The notes: a model not told the origin generated them from the sequence alone. DNA of 45,205 nucleotides from Hypholoma sublateritium FD-334 SS-4 (GCA_000827495.1 KN817673.1:23944-69148); one strand, 5' to 3'; numbered from the stretch's first letter, positions 30,926 to 43,491 are shown. Translations and numbers: made by a program.

Positions 30926-31446
30926 TTGTCCAACTTTATATTCCAGCCTGGTGATTGAATCCTCGTTTGAAAACTTTAGCTACACTACGTACATATAGCT
31001 CAAGATGTGTATGAATCAAATTGCATTGCCTGCATAAGTACAGCAAAAGCTTCACGGTGGTCACACCGGGCTAGAGTTTTGCTGATATCTGTGAGGTTCT
31101 AAGTTTATGCGCTAGGCATACCAATACAAGTGACCCAAAAGCTGTATAGTTGATATGAAACACCACAGCTTCCACCTGAAATGTTGAAGTCACAACAACA
31201 CCACAACAGTGATATATTTTTATCACCAGTGTCGGTCAGCCAGGACACAGCTCAAGGCTATTTACATTTACAATGCCAGTCGGATCCCAGGCCCTCTGAC
31301 AGCGAGGCGATTTCATCTGGATTCCATCGATCTTAGGACCTGGAAGCAATTCAGCTCCCACCGCCTACTAGTACTGCTACCATCAGCATACTTGCACTTC
31401 TGCCATTTCACTGTAAACTCTGATATCTAGGCCACAATCTCTCACA
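30926..31446. other. Intergenic, promoter side of the coiled-coil gene
   Basis: AT-richer than the dynein remnants, with only short overlapping ORFs. No repeat or recognisable motif was seen. The downstream end should contain the promoter of the gene starting at 31447. Confidence 0.35.
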
Positions 31447-32867
31447 ATGGACCATTACGATGGACGCAGCTTGGAAGTGCCTTTCCCGACATATGGGCCA
31501 AAGTTGACGAGGTCGCATAGTGCGCCTGCAATGTTTACGCACATGCACTCCCAGAAAACTGCCACCGGCGCTACTGATACCGCACAGTGGCATGGTTACT
31601 CCACTCCCCAACCACAGCTCTGCCATCAGTCTCCAGTATCTAAGCCTGACAAAAATTCGGGATTAACTCCTCAACGACTTGACTCTAGGCCAACAGTCAC
31701 CTCTGATCAGTCCCATCTGCGTCCTTCCTCACAGCTACTAGACCAGAGTACCATGTTCAAGGTAAATTCCTCCAATCTTCTAGCCATATGGTAAATGACG
31801 AACTTATCTAGATAAATAGTCTTCGCATGGCGAACGACCAAAAGGCCACCACAATTAACAGCCAGGCTGCTACAATTCACTACCAGAAAGGACAACTACG
31901 CCACCAATCCAACCAACACGACATAATCATAGAGCAAATGATGTACTTTCGAGGGCAAATAGAAATCAGGGACGTCGAACTGAACGGGTGGAAATCCATT
32001 GGCCACCAACTAGAGGCATGGAATAATGATCGAACTGGATTCCTAGCTCGCCACGACACTCTACGCCGTGACTTTGATGAGCACGTAATTATCTCTGAAA
32101 AGATGTTGGCAATCCAGCACGATGTCCATGCCACAGATAATGCCAACAACAACGCCACCATTGCTCGACTTTCTGAAACAATATCACGTCTGGAAAACGA
32201 ATTACATGCTCTGGGAGCCGAAGTAGATGGCCTGAATGGAGTCAGTGAGGAACTGACGGCTGAGCTCAACGTCATCTATCAGGAGCTGAAGACTTTGGAG
32301 ACATGGACAATGAACTCTGTATGTATCTCTACTTTTTATTCCGATTGGAAATTTACTGAGTCAATGCTTAAGGATCCTGTCGCCTTCCTCAAGATTCGGT
32401 TCCGTCGGCTTATTGACGAGGCCATCAGGTTTTTGTTTGAAGCTTTGACAGGGAAAAAGGCTGACGATCGACACCGAAACGTCAAGAGTTGGTGGTCCTC
32501 TGTGCTTAATCCAAGCAACAGCAGACACTTCAATCCCCAAGCACAATATTCTCCACAACAACTGGACGACATCCGTTTCCAAATGTGCTTGACCCTCCTC
32601 TCGGACTCAGAGAGGAACTTTAAAGCGAATGCGACATACAAAAACCTTGTCAATAGTGGTACATTGAAGTACCTCACTCAATCCTCAATTCCTCTTCGTA
32701 ACGAAGGGAATTTTCATGCGCATGAACTCCTTGATGCATCTGGCTTCAGAAAGTCCCTTGCGAAAGCCAAATCCGATAACATTATCGAGAGTATTTGCAC
32801 GGAAAGTGACTATTCGAGCTTAGAAGGACTTATCAACTTCGTTGAAGCTAGCCAGATCGCTCCCTAG
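31447..32867 (+). CDS. Intact coiled-coil orphan protein
   Basis: Two exons, 31447-31761 and 31812-32867, join in phase through a gtaaat...ctag intron and give 456 residues. A 42-base stretch at 32320-32361 (gtatgt...tgag) could be a third, in-frame intron, which would give 442. The first 100 residues are Ser/Thr/Pro/Gln-rich and probably disordered. Residues about 105-270 form a likely coiled coil (HDIIIEQMMYFRGQIEIRD; ATIARLSETISRLENELHAL; SEELTAELNVIYQELKTLE). The C-terminal 180 residues look globular (FLKIRFRRLIDEAIRFLFEA; WWSSVLNPSN; YSPQQLDDIRFQMCLTLLSD). No catalytic motif, signal peptide or membrane helix is visible and I recognise no family. The full open frame among decayed neighbours suggests it is expressed. 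It lies 465 bases upstream of the Plavaka transposase, in the same direction. Confidence 0.65.
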
Positions 32868-33332
32868 TCTATGAATTCAGGATGGTTCACAACACATTTC
32901 CATTGCTATTGCTTTCAGTTTTCACCATAGCTTCCATCCCTTAACCACATTTTACGATATGGACCATGCAGCTTGTTGCCCGGGGATCTTCTTCATTTTC
33001 CTTTCGTGGTCTTTCAATTCGCGGAGTATATCTGAGTTGGGGTAAATGTAGAAGAAAATGTATCTCGTCACTCCTTGTACATATACCAGTGTACTATGGA
33101 CAATTTAGCCAGCTTAATATTTATTGGGGCCTGGTTTACTAATATGTGGTATGCAAGTCTGAATTCAAGGCGTAATCATGGTGGCTTTACCGGCCCGCCA
33201 GCCGGGGAAGTTTCGCTTTGCAAGTTCAAGTTCAAGTGTCGTCCTTGTTTATTTAGCCCAAGCATAGGCTTAGCACTCACTCTGTTTATGCACATCTTTA
33301 CTCCAGTCTTTTTCTACCTTGCAGCTCTGTAC
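32868..33332. other. Spacer upstream of the Plavaka transposase
   Basis: The 5' untranslated region and promoter of the transposase, and possibly the element's left terminus, should lie here. An upstream ATG in the transposase frame exists at 33075, but residues before 33333 do not resemble the family. I found no terminal inverted repeat pairing with the region after 37690. Confidence 0.35.
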
Positions 33333-36300
33333 ATGGTCTATGTCTGCAGTGGGTGTGAGAGCAAATATGGAACTGTTCGAGGCTTGGAGTTTCATCAGAA
33401 GAATTGTGATAGTTTTCTTGACGCGGACACATCATCCAACACAATTCTGAATGCCTTTGAATTATATGAGAAGAAACAAGCACAGAAGAAACGCAAATGG
33501 GAAACTCAGATAGAAACTGCTGCCGTGACAGAGGTGCGTAGTATTGTTATTTAATGCCAGTGATTCAGGTTGCAACTAATACTAAACTTTAGACTATTGT
33601 AGACGTTGTTGTGCCTCTGCCCTCTTCTACACCACATGAGCCTCCGGAACTTCCTGAGCTGCCTATACCAGAAGTTGAACTAAGCGCAGCTGGTCGAATT
33701 ATTCGAAAGAAGCGCTTGACGTGGAAGTTGTTGCAACAGCTTCCTGCTGCACCTACACCTCTGCCTGACACGCCTTTGGCAATTGCAATAGACGATGACA
33801 ATGTGCCTCCTTCTATCCAAAAGGCTTTTTTGGAGACGGTCACCACAACAAGCAATTCCTTTGGATTGTACCGTCAGTATCCTAATAATCCAACGCACAA
33901 TCCAGACGATACTATTGGCTTGCAAGACTTGGCTGATGGCACTGCTCCGAAGGCTATCAATGAGACTCAATCTTCCAGTATTTCTCGTCTTTCCGTTATT
34001 CCTGATGATCGAACTTCAAATGCACAGTCATATTTTCCTTTCGCAAATTCTACGATATTTGGTCTAATGAATTGGATGTGGACCGGGTCGGCGATGAAAT
34101 CCATCGGCGAAATGAAGAATCTAATCAATTTCCTCAAGTCAGATAAGTTCAAGAAAGAAGATCTGGAGAATTTTGACATTCGAGCGGAAACTGCAAAATT
34201 TGACAAGTACCTGGATGGATCCTCAAGCTCTCGTCCAAGTCAAAGTACTCAATCACAGGTCTCACCCCCCAAGGATGGTTGGCACGAGTCTGAAGTTCAC
34301 ATTTTAGTTCCAGATCTAAGGCCTCACAAAAAAGAAGAGATCCCAATGTTTACTGTCCCAGGCCTACTCCACCGTTCAATCGTTGAAATTATCAAGGCTA
34401 CATTTTCTGACCCCGCTAGTCGATTCTTTCACTACACTCCATTCAAGAGCTTCTGGAAGTCAAACGTTGAAGGATCCGAAGCACAGACTCAAAGAATCTA
34501 CGATGAACTCTATACATGTGATGCGATGTTCGATGCTCATGAAGAGTTGCAAAAACAGCCTAATGAGCCAGGTTGTACCCTCGAGCGGGTTGTTGCGGGC
34601 ATGATGCTCTGGTCCGATTCTACCCACCTTGCAAGTTTTGGGACTGCAAGTCTCTGGCCAATATACCTTTATTTCGGTAACCAGTCTAAATATGTTCGTG
34701 GAAAGCCAAAAGCGGGTGCATGTCACCATTTGGCATATCTTCCAAAGGTGTGTATTCTATCATTCAACATTGTGATATATTCCCTATCTAATCAGAACTT
34801 AGTTGCCTTCGAACTTCTGGGATTTTTACTTTGCTCTCACAGGGGATGGACCTCCAGAGGAAGTTTTAACGCATTGCAGGCGTGAGCTGATGCATGCAGT
34901 GTGGACTTTGCTACTTGACAAAGAGTTCATGTATGCCTACGAACATGGTATTGTGATTGAATGCCCAGACGGTGTATCGCGTCGCTTTTATCCAAGGATT
35001 TTTACATATTCGGCAGATTATCCAGAAAAGTAAGCTATTTTCTTTTCTGTAACGCTGATCCTTACATTTTGTGTATAGAATATTACTAGCAACAATACGG
35101 AACTTTGGACTCTGTCCTTGTCCAAGATGCCTTGTTCCCAAAGATAAAATCCCAGATGTTGGTAAGGTTTATGATGATCGGCGACGCAACACCACCAGCC
35201 GAATTGATGGTACAGCTCGGAATTTTGATATCAATACTGCTCGCAAATTCATCTATGAAAATGGTGAGGGTGTCAAGTCGGCAGCTGTAGAAAGAGTTCT
35301 GCGTGATAAATCTTATGTGCCCACGAACGTAAGTTTGTAAGTTCTTTATTTTCCATTTTTCCATTTGACTCACAAATTACCATTTGTCCTGATAATAGAA
35401 TGCTTTTTCTTCACTTCTGCGCTTTGGATTCAACTTCTTTCAAATGCTTGTTCCAGATTTCATGCACGAGTTTGAATTGGGCATATGGAGAGCGCTTTTT
35501 GTCCATCTTGTCCGTATCATAGTTTCCGAAGGAAAGATTCAAGAATTCAACAAGAGATACCGACAGATCCCTACTTTTGGCCGTTCAACAATCCGAAAAT
35601 TCTCTCAAAATGCATCAGGCATGAAAAAAATGGCTGCTCGAAACTACGAAGATCTTTTGCAGGTCAGTTTTCTTTGATTTTTTGATTATATTGCCACCTC
35701 TTAGTTCAAATTGCTTTCAGTGCGCAATTCCTGTTTTTGACGGTCTGCTTTCCCCAGAGCACGATAAAGTGGTATTGTCTCTTCTTTTTACTGTTGCCGA
35801 ATGGCATGCCCTTGCAAAACTTAGAATGCATACCGATTCGACTCTTGCGTGGCTTCAAGAGTGTACAGCAAACCTTGGAACACAGTTAAGGAGGTTCCAA
35901 AGCTATACCTGCAGCTTCTTTGACACTCGAGAACTTCCCAGTGAGGAAGCTGCTCGTAGCCGGAAAGTAAAAAAAGCTGGATCTTCCGCTAAACCATCCA
36001 CAAAAGAGCCACACCCAACTAGAAACGCAAACCAAGACCCTCCGTCTAACAATGAATTGAAAACTCCAAAAACGCTTCCAAAGAAAAAGCTCTTCAATTT
36101 GGTTATGATCAAACTCCATGCACTTGGTGACTATGTGAACACCATTAAGCTATTTGGAACTTCGGATTCTTATTCAACGCAACCTGTGAGCTTCCTGACT
36201 CTATCTGATATGAAATAATATTCATTTTACACTGCAAGGGTGAACTAGAGCATCGACGAGTCAAAAAATACTATGCGCGCACAAACAAAAACAGTGCTAC

Positions 36301-37686
36301 CAGGCAGATAACACGTCTGGAACGACGAGAACATGTTTTACTTCATCGGACCCAGTTGAAAAAAGGCGAAGAAAAGCAAACAGATTTCACCACTGAAAAG
36401 GCTGGTTCAAAAAGAAGAAAAGTCAAAGTGAAAGCTATGCCTTCAATGGACTTTATGCAGTCAGAATCTCTTCCTCATACGCCTCCAGAATACCACCACC
36501 ATATATCAACATCTCGTAACTTCCCTATTCATATCCAGAATCTGCTTGACGCTACGTCAGATGATGATCCTGCAATCAAGGTACGCCTTGTCGAATGTTC
36601 TAATTCTTGCTGACTGAATTGATATTGTAGGATTTTTACCCAAAGCTGCAAGAGCATATTCTAGCCCGTATCTTGCACCCAACTTGGTCTGGAGATGGTA
36701 ATGAATATTCTAATGAAGAACGCAGCAAGGTCTTCTTTGTCAATGAGCGGCTTTATCGCCACAAAGTAATGCGAATCAATTACACAACTTACGATGTCCG
36801 TTTAGGACAAGATTCTGTCAATGCTCGCAATCATGCAGACATTATGGTTTTGTCGCGCACTGATGAGGATCATCCATTCGAATATGGACGCATTATCTCG
36901 ATATTCCATACTGATGTTGTAATCAAGACTAAAGAAGCCAGGATTGCTCCAACCCCAATATCGAAAGAGGTTCTGTGGGTACGATGGTACAAACGAGACA
37001 CTTCCCATCAAGCAGGATTCAAGAAGAAGCGACTGCATCGGCTCCACTTTTTGCCCTGCAATGATCCTGCTGCTTTTGGTTTTCTTCATCCAGATGAAGT
37101 TATCCGGGCTGTCCACCTTATACCTGCTTTCCGGTATGGAAAATCAAGCAATATCTTCTCTGGGGAGTCATTGGGACGAGCTCCAGGAGAATCAAATGAC
37201 TGGAAGTACTTTTATGTCAATATGTGAGTATTCATTTGGTTGCATCAATACGAGCATTGGTTCTATACTCAGGAAATTTATAGCTTTGTAGACCGTGATA
37301 TGTATATGCGGTTTGCAGGTGGAGGAATTGGGCATTATAAACTTGATCTCAGCGACGCACGATTATCTGAACAATCTCCGAACAACCCATCAGAAGAGGA
37401 CAACAGTGAGCCTGGGGAAAACGACCATGAGCCAGGTGAAGATGCCGGCAAGGAAAACGACAGTGAGACAGGAAAAGATGCCGCCAATGAACACGACAAC
37501 CAGCCAGGAAAAGGTGCTGACAAGGAATGCAATGAAAGTGAAGGAGAGGACTACGACAGCGAAGAGGCAAGTGAAGGTGGCGAGGAATCTGAAAGAGGGG
37601 AAATCGATGATGATGAACTTGGTGCAGAAGATGGTGAAGGTGGATTTGAGGACCATGAGGACGATGAGGGTTATGCACCCCTTTGA
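33333..37686 (+). mobile_element. Plavaka-type (CACTA-like) DNA transposon: complete transposase gene
   Basis: Nine exons join with correct phases and no stop: 33333-33533, 33593-34747, 34803-35029, 35079-35328, 35399-35662, 35721-36185, 36239-36580, 36631-37223, 37284-37686. They encode 1299 residues. The N-terminus has a C2H2-like finger (CSGCESKYGTVRGLEFHQ, then KNC), usual for Plavaka. Further family landmarks are MMLWSDSTHLASFG and LWPIYLYFGNQSKYVRGKP in exon 2, LPSNFWDFYFALTGDGPPEE in exon 3, CPCPRCLVPKDKIPDVG in exon 4, LVPDFMHEFELGIWRALF, YRQIPTFGRSTIRKFS and MKKMAARNYEDLLQ in exon 5, WHALAKLRMHTDSTL in exon 6, GELEHRRVKKYYARTNKN in exon 7 and VDRDMYMRFAGGGIGHY in exon 9. The DDS of the transposase core (WSDST) and the DFMHEFELG segment look intact. 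The tail is about 110 residues of Asp/Glu-rich sequence. Target-site duplications and terminal repeats were not found by eye, so element limits are those of the CDS. Confidence 0.88.
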
Positions 37687-39990
37687 CACTTCTTGCAAAC
37701 TAAGTGATTGGTTTGCAGTCTTAGTTTGCTATCATCGTCGCTATGCACAATGGCCTCGATTGGGAAGGACTCGCAAAGATTTTCATTGAAAGAGTAGTAA
37801 ATATATTTGGACCTCATGGTCACATTGGCTGAGTGTGCTTGCCTACGTGTACAACTTGAACGTTTGAACTCTAGTACTCTTTCGTCAACGTCGCATGCCC
37901 CAAACCTGTTACTCGTAGGTTATAATCTACAATTGTCTTCTAATTCCATAACAGAATGTGCTGATCCTGCAGCGCGTCCGTTCCTGCCCAGCCAAAAAGC
38001 AGAAGAATTCATTGCTCTGTTGGAGGAACGCCACAAAATTGCTTGAGATTTGCTTGTCTATAATGAACTTGAGCACCTGAATAAGACGATCACCCAACAT
38101 GTTGAGATTACTAGCTGCACCATGCACTCAGCGAAGGCGACGGGCTGACTACAAATATGGATATCATATGCATCCGGCAAGGGTCGTCGATCCGAGAAGG
38201 GATGCTGGCGAAGAAGAGGGGTGCGGGGGTAGGTGGATGATATGGAGGCGGCACATGCGGGGGCGGGGAATCTGGGGCCAGCGATAAGTTAATGATGGGC
38301 AGTGGGAGGCAGGATGCACACAGAGGGATGTCAAGGTCATAGGACGTGCCGCAGCGACGTTATCACAAGGTGTGCTCGCCTGCACGGGAGATGGCGCATG
38401 GGCGAGGACCTGCGAGGACAGAACCCGGACAACCGGAGGGACATGGGATGATTGCACGGGTCCGCGTGTCAGATGCGTCTGCCAGAGGTTGTCGTCAGAT
38501 GTATCGAGCAGCGTAGAAGGGGCGCGGGTCCATTGCGGGGAAGTTGATGAAGCATGATAGGGGGGATGGCGGAGGACGTGGAGGACGCAGGAACGAGCAC
38601 GGAATACAATAGCGGAATCTAGGGCCTTCAGTAACCAGCAGTAGCGGTAAGTTGGCTACTACTTACAGAAGGCTCACATCGCTGACAGCCGTGTCATATC
38701 GCCTCGTATGCCTAGGTGGTAACGCGCTCGAGCTGGAGAGTGGAGCGGTCTTGCGCGGGCATGCCAGCTGGATGCGATTTTGTGCTTGCCGGAAGGGATA
38801 AGCGCAGCCGTATGGGTGATCATAGTGGCAGCGGGAAGAGGAGGGCGCGTTGCTTGGTTGAGAGTTGAGATACAAATAACGCGGCGGCCCATGCCGAGTG
38901 CCGACTTTGCTCTCGACATTGTGCATGTCCAGGACGTGAGCTTATTGATTATTGAAGTCTCCAAATCTACACGCTCTACAATGCGAACCTCAGCGCTACA
39001 GAACACGGCCCCACCCACCTGCGTCCCGACTCCCGATGCTTGTCCTCCGTGCCCAAACCCAACCACATGTGGAACTCCGTGTCTCTGGCTGACGCTCGGA
39101 GTGCTCTGCGTACCACATGCCCCAGGACGACAATGCCCACAATCACAGCGCTCTCAGACTCGACCAACGACTAAGCGATAGCAAAGATGTGTGATCTCCC
39201 TGCCCCCGCTCCATGCCATTGCACCTCCATGATATTGCCCGCCCAGCAGCCCGACCTCTGCTGCTCCGACCCATCCTGCGTTATATTCGGCCAAGCTTCG
39301 TCGCCGCATCTTCTCTGTCCAAGTGGCGTGCAAACCGTAGACCACACAGGCCCCTCCTCGCGATCTTCCCAGTGCAACAGCTGACCAAACGGCATCAAGC
39401 CCGTATCCTCCATCAATCACCAACCCGAAGGACGCACAGCAGCATCTCTTACGAGTCCCTGGAGATGATCTCGTGCGAGCCAGGAGCCAGGGCGACGCCT
39501 GCACCGCGCTGTAACTCGATTTCAATGATGAGTTCAGCGCACTTCAGCGCCTACGAGCCTGCACCTTGGACCATGCCCCACATCGCGAACGACTCGCCTG
39601 CTCGTCTAGATTTTTGCAACCTGCTTCAGCACAGACGCCCGCAGTGCCATGCAGCACTGCTGTGCCCTGACTTTAACAACCACTGACAGCAGCCACTTCC
39701 ACCTCACAATTTTCCTCGTATATTTGAGCGATCCCCCGGGTCCACGATAGGACGTGGCTCTGGCGCTGGCGCTCGCTTCCACTGTGTTTCCTTCGCTTTC
39801 AATCACGACATCAATTGTGTACTGTGTACATAAATCCACGTCGCTCGGCACCTGGACCACCATATGGTGCTGCCATTCCTCCTAGGCCTTCGAGCAGCCG
39901 CGAATGCGCCCCATCGACCTCTGTACCCGTCCTGCGCCGGCAAACACCCTCGTCAGCTGCCGTGCGTCTTTACCTCCTGCCCTATTGTTT
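37687..39990. other. Region without a supported gene; purine-rich stretch at 38.1-38.6 kb
   Basis: The first 400 bases follow the transposase and could hold its right terminus. From 38190 to 38620 the plus strand is strongly G/GA-rich. From 39180 to 39700 it is C-rich. Long overlapping ORFs on both strands (for example 38780-39181 plus and 39213-39686 plus) reflect this bias; none has a recognised motif. Similar composition occurs at 7.7-9.0 kb and 40.7-41.5 kb. Confidence 0.35.
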
Positions 39991-40014
39991 CAAGTGCTCA
40001 TACTCGTTCCCTTA

Positions 40015-40260
40015 GATTGATCGCCTGAATCTTGAGGGTTATGTGAATCTCGACTATTGGTTGCTGAGCTCGACAAGCGGATCGAGGGCATCTTGCTCCA
40101 GCAGCTCATGCACATCATTCAAGTTTGGTGTGGCGAGTTCAACAGGGTGCACGACAGTGACGGGCGCAGGGATGTGCTGCCAACGAGGGATCTAGGAAGC
40201 AAACAGAGAGGTGGAAAGGGTGCGAAGGAAGAGAAGGTACCTTCTCATCTCATGCGTAAA
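40015..40260 (+). pseudogene. Dynein heavy chain tail fragment, copy C
   Basis: The block IDRLNLEGYVNLDYW at 40016 and, after a one-base shift, VAELDKRIEGILLQQLMHII at 40058 followed by QVWCGEFNRVHD and RRDVLPTRDLGSKQRGGKGA match the dynein heavy chain tail just upstream of the segment present in copies A and B (fungal dynein: LNLEGYxNLxxWVAELDxRIE, then RRDxxxxRDxxNKRRGDKR). Homology fades at about 40245 in KEEK. Coding density is higher and lesions fewer than in copies A and B. It does not overlap them, so it could come from the same source gene broken at another place. Confidence 0.65.
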
Positions 40261-41759
40261 GTGGTCAGGGGCTAACTGTCGAGCAGTTCTTGGAGGGCCA
40301 TATGACTGTGCATTGCAAATGCAAATCGCGATGCATGTTTCTCTGTCCTACCGACTCTCAAAAGGAGTTCGAGTACACTGCTTAGCAATTTAACTTGAGC
40401 CCACAGGAGCGTTAAACACTGAGACGCATGGAACCATTTGGCTGCAGTTCTTGTGAACAACCGAGACCATCCCGTCGCTCAAGCGGACATCGAGATGGCA
40501 CAAGCGGACAAATCCCTGATGGGAGTACAGCTTGACGTGACAATTGAAACTGAAGGGTTGAGTCTGATCCATCATTAAGTATCCTCGAGAGCTTTGTCCA
40601 CCGAACCCACATAGACTGCCTAGCATCAGATCTTAATAAATATGATCGATCCGCGACAATCTCCAGAATGCAACTGAAGACATCCTCAAGGGACGTAGGC
40701 AAAGCGGTTACCATCCCTGCATACCCGCCTGTGGACTACGTTTGAACTTCACTATCCACCCAGGCAGCGCTTCAACAGGGAAACAATTCAGTTGCCCCTG
40801 CAGCAGATGAACCGACTCTGAGCAATTTGGAAGAACTCCTACCTCCCGTCATTGCAGTGCCTGGACCTGGAAGTTGGACTCACCGGATGGAGACCACGCT
40901 GGGACACACACACACAATGGCACCAATGGACGATCCTCCAATCATTGGACGCACAAAGGCCTTCGCACAATTGATCATTACTGGATGCCCTCTGACATGT
41001 TCTGCCGACTCACTAATGCTACACCATCCCTGCTCTCGCGCCTCACCATGAACCCCGACCCACCTGACACCCCCCTAATCGCCCGCCTTTCCAAGTCAGC
41101 TCGCCATCATCATAACAACCCCAAGCCAAAAGTCAAGAAAGTAGGCAAGAAAGTAGACACTGCCAAAGAGGGTGAGCACATCTGCGGCGCCTAAGTATTT
41201 TGTTATATAGGACTTCTATCATGTAGATACCTCCGTACTGTCGTCAAACTGTCATCAAACAACTGTCGTACTATTCTGGTAGTCTTAATTCATATCTTTG
41301 CACACCCAAGATCCCCTGAGACTCGCATCTAGTACTACCCTCGCCAACCCATCGAGAAACACCTGACCTCAATCCTAGAGGGTCAACGCTACACACGTGT
41401 CGCGCCGCTCCTTCCTACCTATTTTGGCTGCTCAGTCCCTCCTGAGGCAGCGTCACACCTTCCCCACACCCACAAGCTCCTTTATTCCTTGCTTCTTGCA
41501 TGAACCCCGGAATATGACTTTGGTGATGACAAGGTCGCCGGTTCACAAGAGCCGCACATCACTTCCGGAAATTGGTTTCTCGAAATAGAGATTTTCTACC
41601 AAGCTAAGTCTGTGTGAACTTTGAAGGAGCCTCAAGCTAGCGCTGAACGGTCCCGATTCAGGTAGCATAGTGACAGCATATATACAGTGAGTCAAATGTT
41701 TACCCACAGTGCTCGTTATGACTCGATTTTTCTATTCTTAACAGTGCTTCTAAAATTCA
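40261..41759. other. Region without a supported gene
   Basis: Short ORFs on both strands only. One plus-strand ORF (40874-41194) ends in a Lys-rich segment (KPKVKKVGKKVDTAKEGEH) but has no recognised domain. The last 150 bases should contain the promoter of the DUF6698 gene at 41760; an AT-rich stretch precedes the ATG. Confidence 0.35.
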
Positions 41760-43344
41760 ATGTCAAAAATCATGTCCCAAGAACCTCCATCCACATTGTC
41801 TGCAGGCTTGGAAACTAATCAACCGGGGATGAACGATGCTCTTGCATCGGTCGTGAAGGTCTATGTTGAGTCACTTATAAAAGATAAGAGCAGGTCAGTT
41901 GTCGATTCCACCCCTCGTTGTCCTTGCAGTGTTGATTTTCCTTCCTACAGTAATAAGCGTATCCATGAGGAATCAGATTCACTTCCCGAAAAGGATTTCC
42001 AGACTTTGGGACGTATGTATGGCCGACAGGGGAATCCATTCTTAAAGGTCGATGCAATCGTCAATTTTGGACTCAAACATGAGACGATAGAAGAAACCGA
42101 TGAGAACCCGGGAGTTGAACAGCAGGAGCTTCAGCCCCGGTGAATTATTTCTTGATCCTCCCTGTTATTCGTGCTGATGAGTCCAATACTCAGGGATAAA
42201 CGTCTCCTTCAAGGCTGGACACTGCTATGTGCAACAATCCCTGATTTCTGTGTACGGATGCTTGCGCTTGCTGGCCTACGTGGCCTTCGGAAGACCACCT
42301 GCCAACACGTTAGCATGTTTCTATCATCATGAAGCTGCCATAGTATACTCAATACCACAACTTTTATTAGATTCAAGACGGGGCTTCAACTGCTCGGTCC
42401 GATGACAGTAATAGCCTCAAAACTTCAATTCTCTCTTATATCCTCTTCGACACAACCCGGTCCCTCTCACCTCCAATCCTTCAACGAAACAAGCTTCGGA
42501 ATGATCGTGGATTTCATCACTTGGCTACAGCCTCATTACTATGTCCCGTCAAGTATGAGGATGTTCCTGAGTAAAAAATTCCTTCACTTCTTGATGACAT
42601 GGTGATCTTATATTTCACAATAGAACATATGCATCTATACAAGCGGGAAGGCTTCCTATCTCAGCTGTAATGCTCCCAAGATTTCTATTTCCCCATGACC
42701 ATATTCACGATCCTGATGATATAGCAAATAACGTTTTTCGAGGACATGTAATGTTGAGGGTACGTATTTCTTCTCTTCATTGGTATTCATGTGAGCTTAT
42801 GTGATAGTATTTCATACTCAGGCTGCAAAACATATCTTACAAGGCCCCACATCAGCATTAGAAGGACCTGGATCCCATCGTGGCAAGCAAGGAAATGCGG
42901 CAATTTGCGGCATAACTTCATTGACGCCAAATCTCATTGCTTACATTGCTACTCAAGTATGTTTTGTTTTTATCATAGCCTTGTCATAGCTGAAAAAATT
43001 TCTGCTGTTTTGTAGGTAAGGTTTGCCCTCAGCTCAACACCCTCTTGGGTTATCAAAGACGGTACCTTTAGTTACCAGGACTTTTACCACCATATAGTCG
43101 ATTTACTTGATGAAGGTGACGACGAGACTTCCCAAATTATCAATTTTTATAATCAGTAAGTTCTTCTCATACTACTTGAGATCACTATTGTTGATCCCAA
43201 ATTCTGATTTCCTTTAGTCATGTCTTTGGAGCGACGGATCCTGCTGCTAATCCTGATATTAATTCCACAGTTGTAGAAGATGAATATGTATTGATTAAAA
43301 AACAGCGAGCCTTAAAACGTGCACGTATTAATAATTCCACTTAA
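41760..43344 (+). CDS. DUF6698 family protein, 7 exons
   Basis: Seven exons join in phase without stops: 41760-42139, 42194-42308, 42371-42570, 42624-42759, 42822-42956, 43016-43155 and 43218-43344, giving 410 residues. The protein resembles the DUF6698 family, known only from Agaricomycetes and without an assigned function. Landmarks are ARSDDSNSLKTSILSYI, LRNDRGFHHLATASLLCPV, GRLPISAVMLPRFLFPHD, RGHVMLRAAKHILQGPTSAL, KQGNAAICGITSLTPNLIAY, IATQVRFALSS and the C-terminal DFYHHIVDLLDE. The N-terminal 120 residues are polar and variable. No catalytic residues can be proposed. DUF6698 genes often occur in many copies in repeat-rich regions. Here the gene sits between repetitive DNA and a satellite/retrotransposon block, and it is intact. 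The start at 41760 is the first ATG; a second Met follows five codons in. Confidence 0.75.
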
Positions 43345-43491
43345 TAGTATATCACTTTATATCTATAATTACATACCATTTTTTGTTAATAGTGTTAATA
43401 GTCAATCATTGATCAACATGGATATCCTTTATAGAATGGAAATTTTGGCCGGATGGGATCAAGTTCTAGCCTGGTTTTAGGTATCCCAGAA

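Noticed and set aside
37335..37698. Minus-strand ORFs opposite the Plavaka C-terminus
   Set aside because: They mirror the Asp/Glu-rich tail of the transposase.
32868..38100. Terminal inverted repeats of the Plavaka element
   Set aside because: Only short acttgaac-type matches were found on both sides; no convincing inverted pair or target-site duplication.
38130..39700. Long overlapping ORFs in GC-rich DNA
   Set aside because: Biased composition opens several frames at once on both strands and none shows domain motifs or splice structure.
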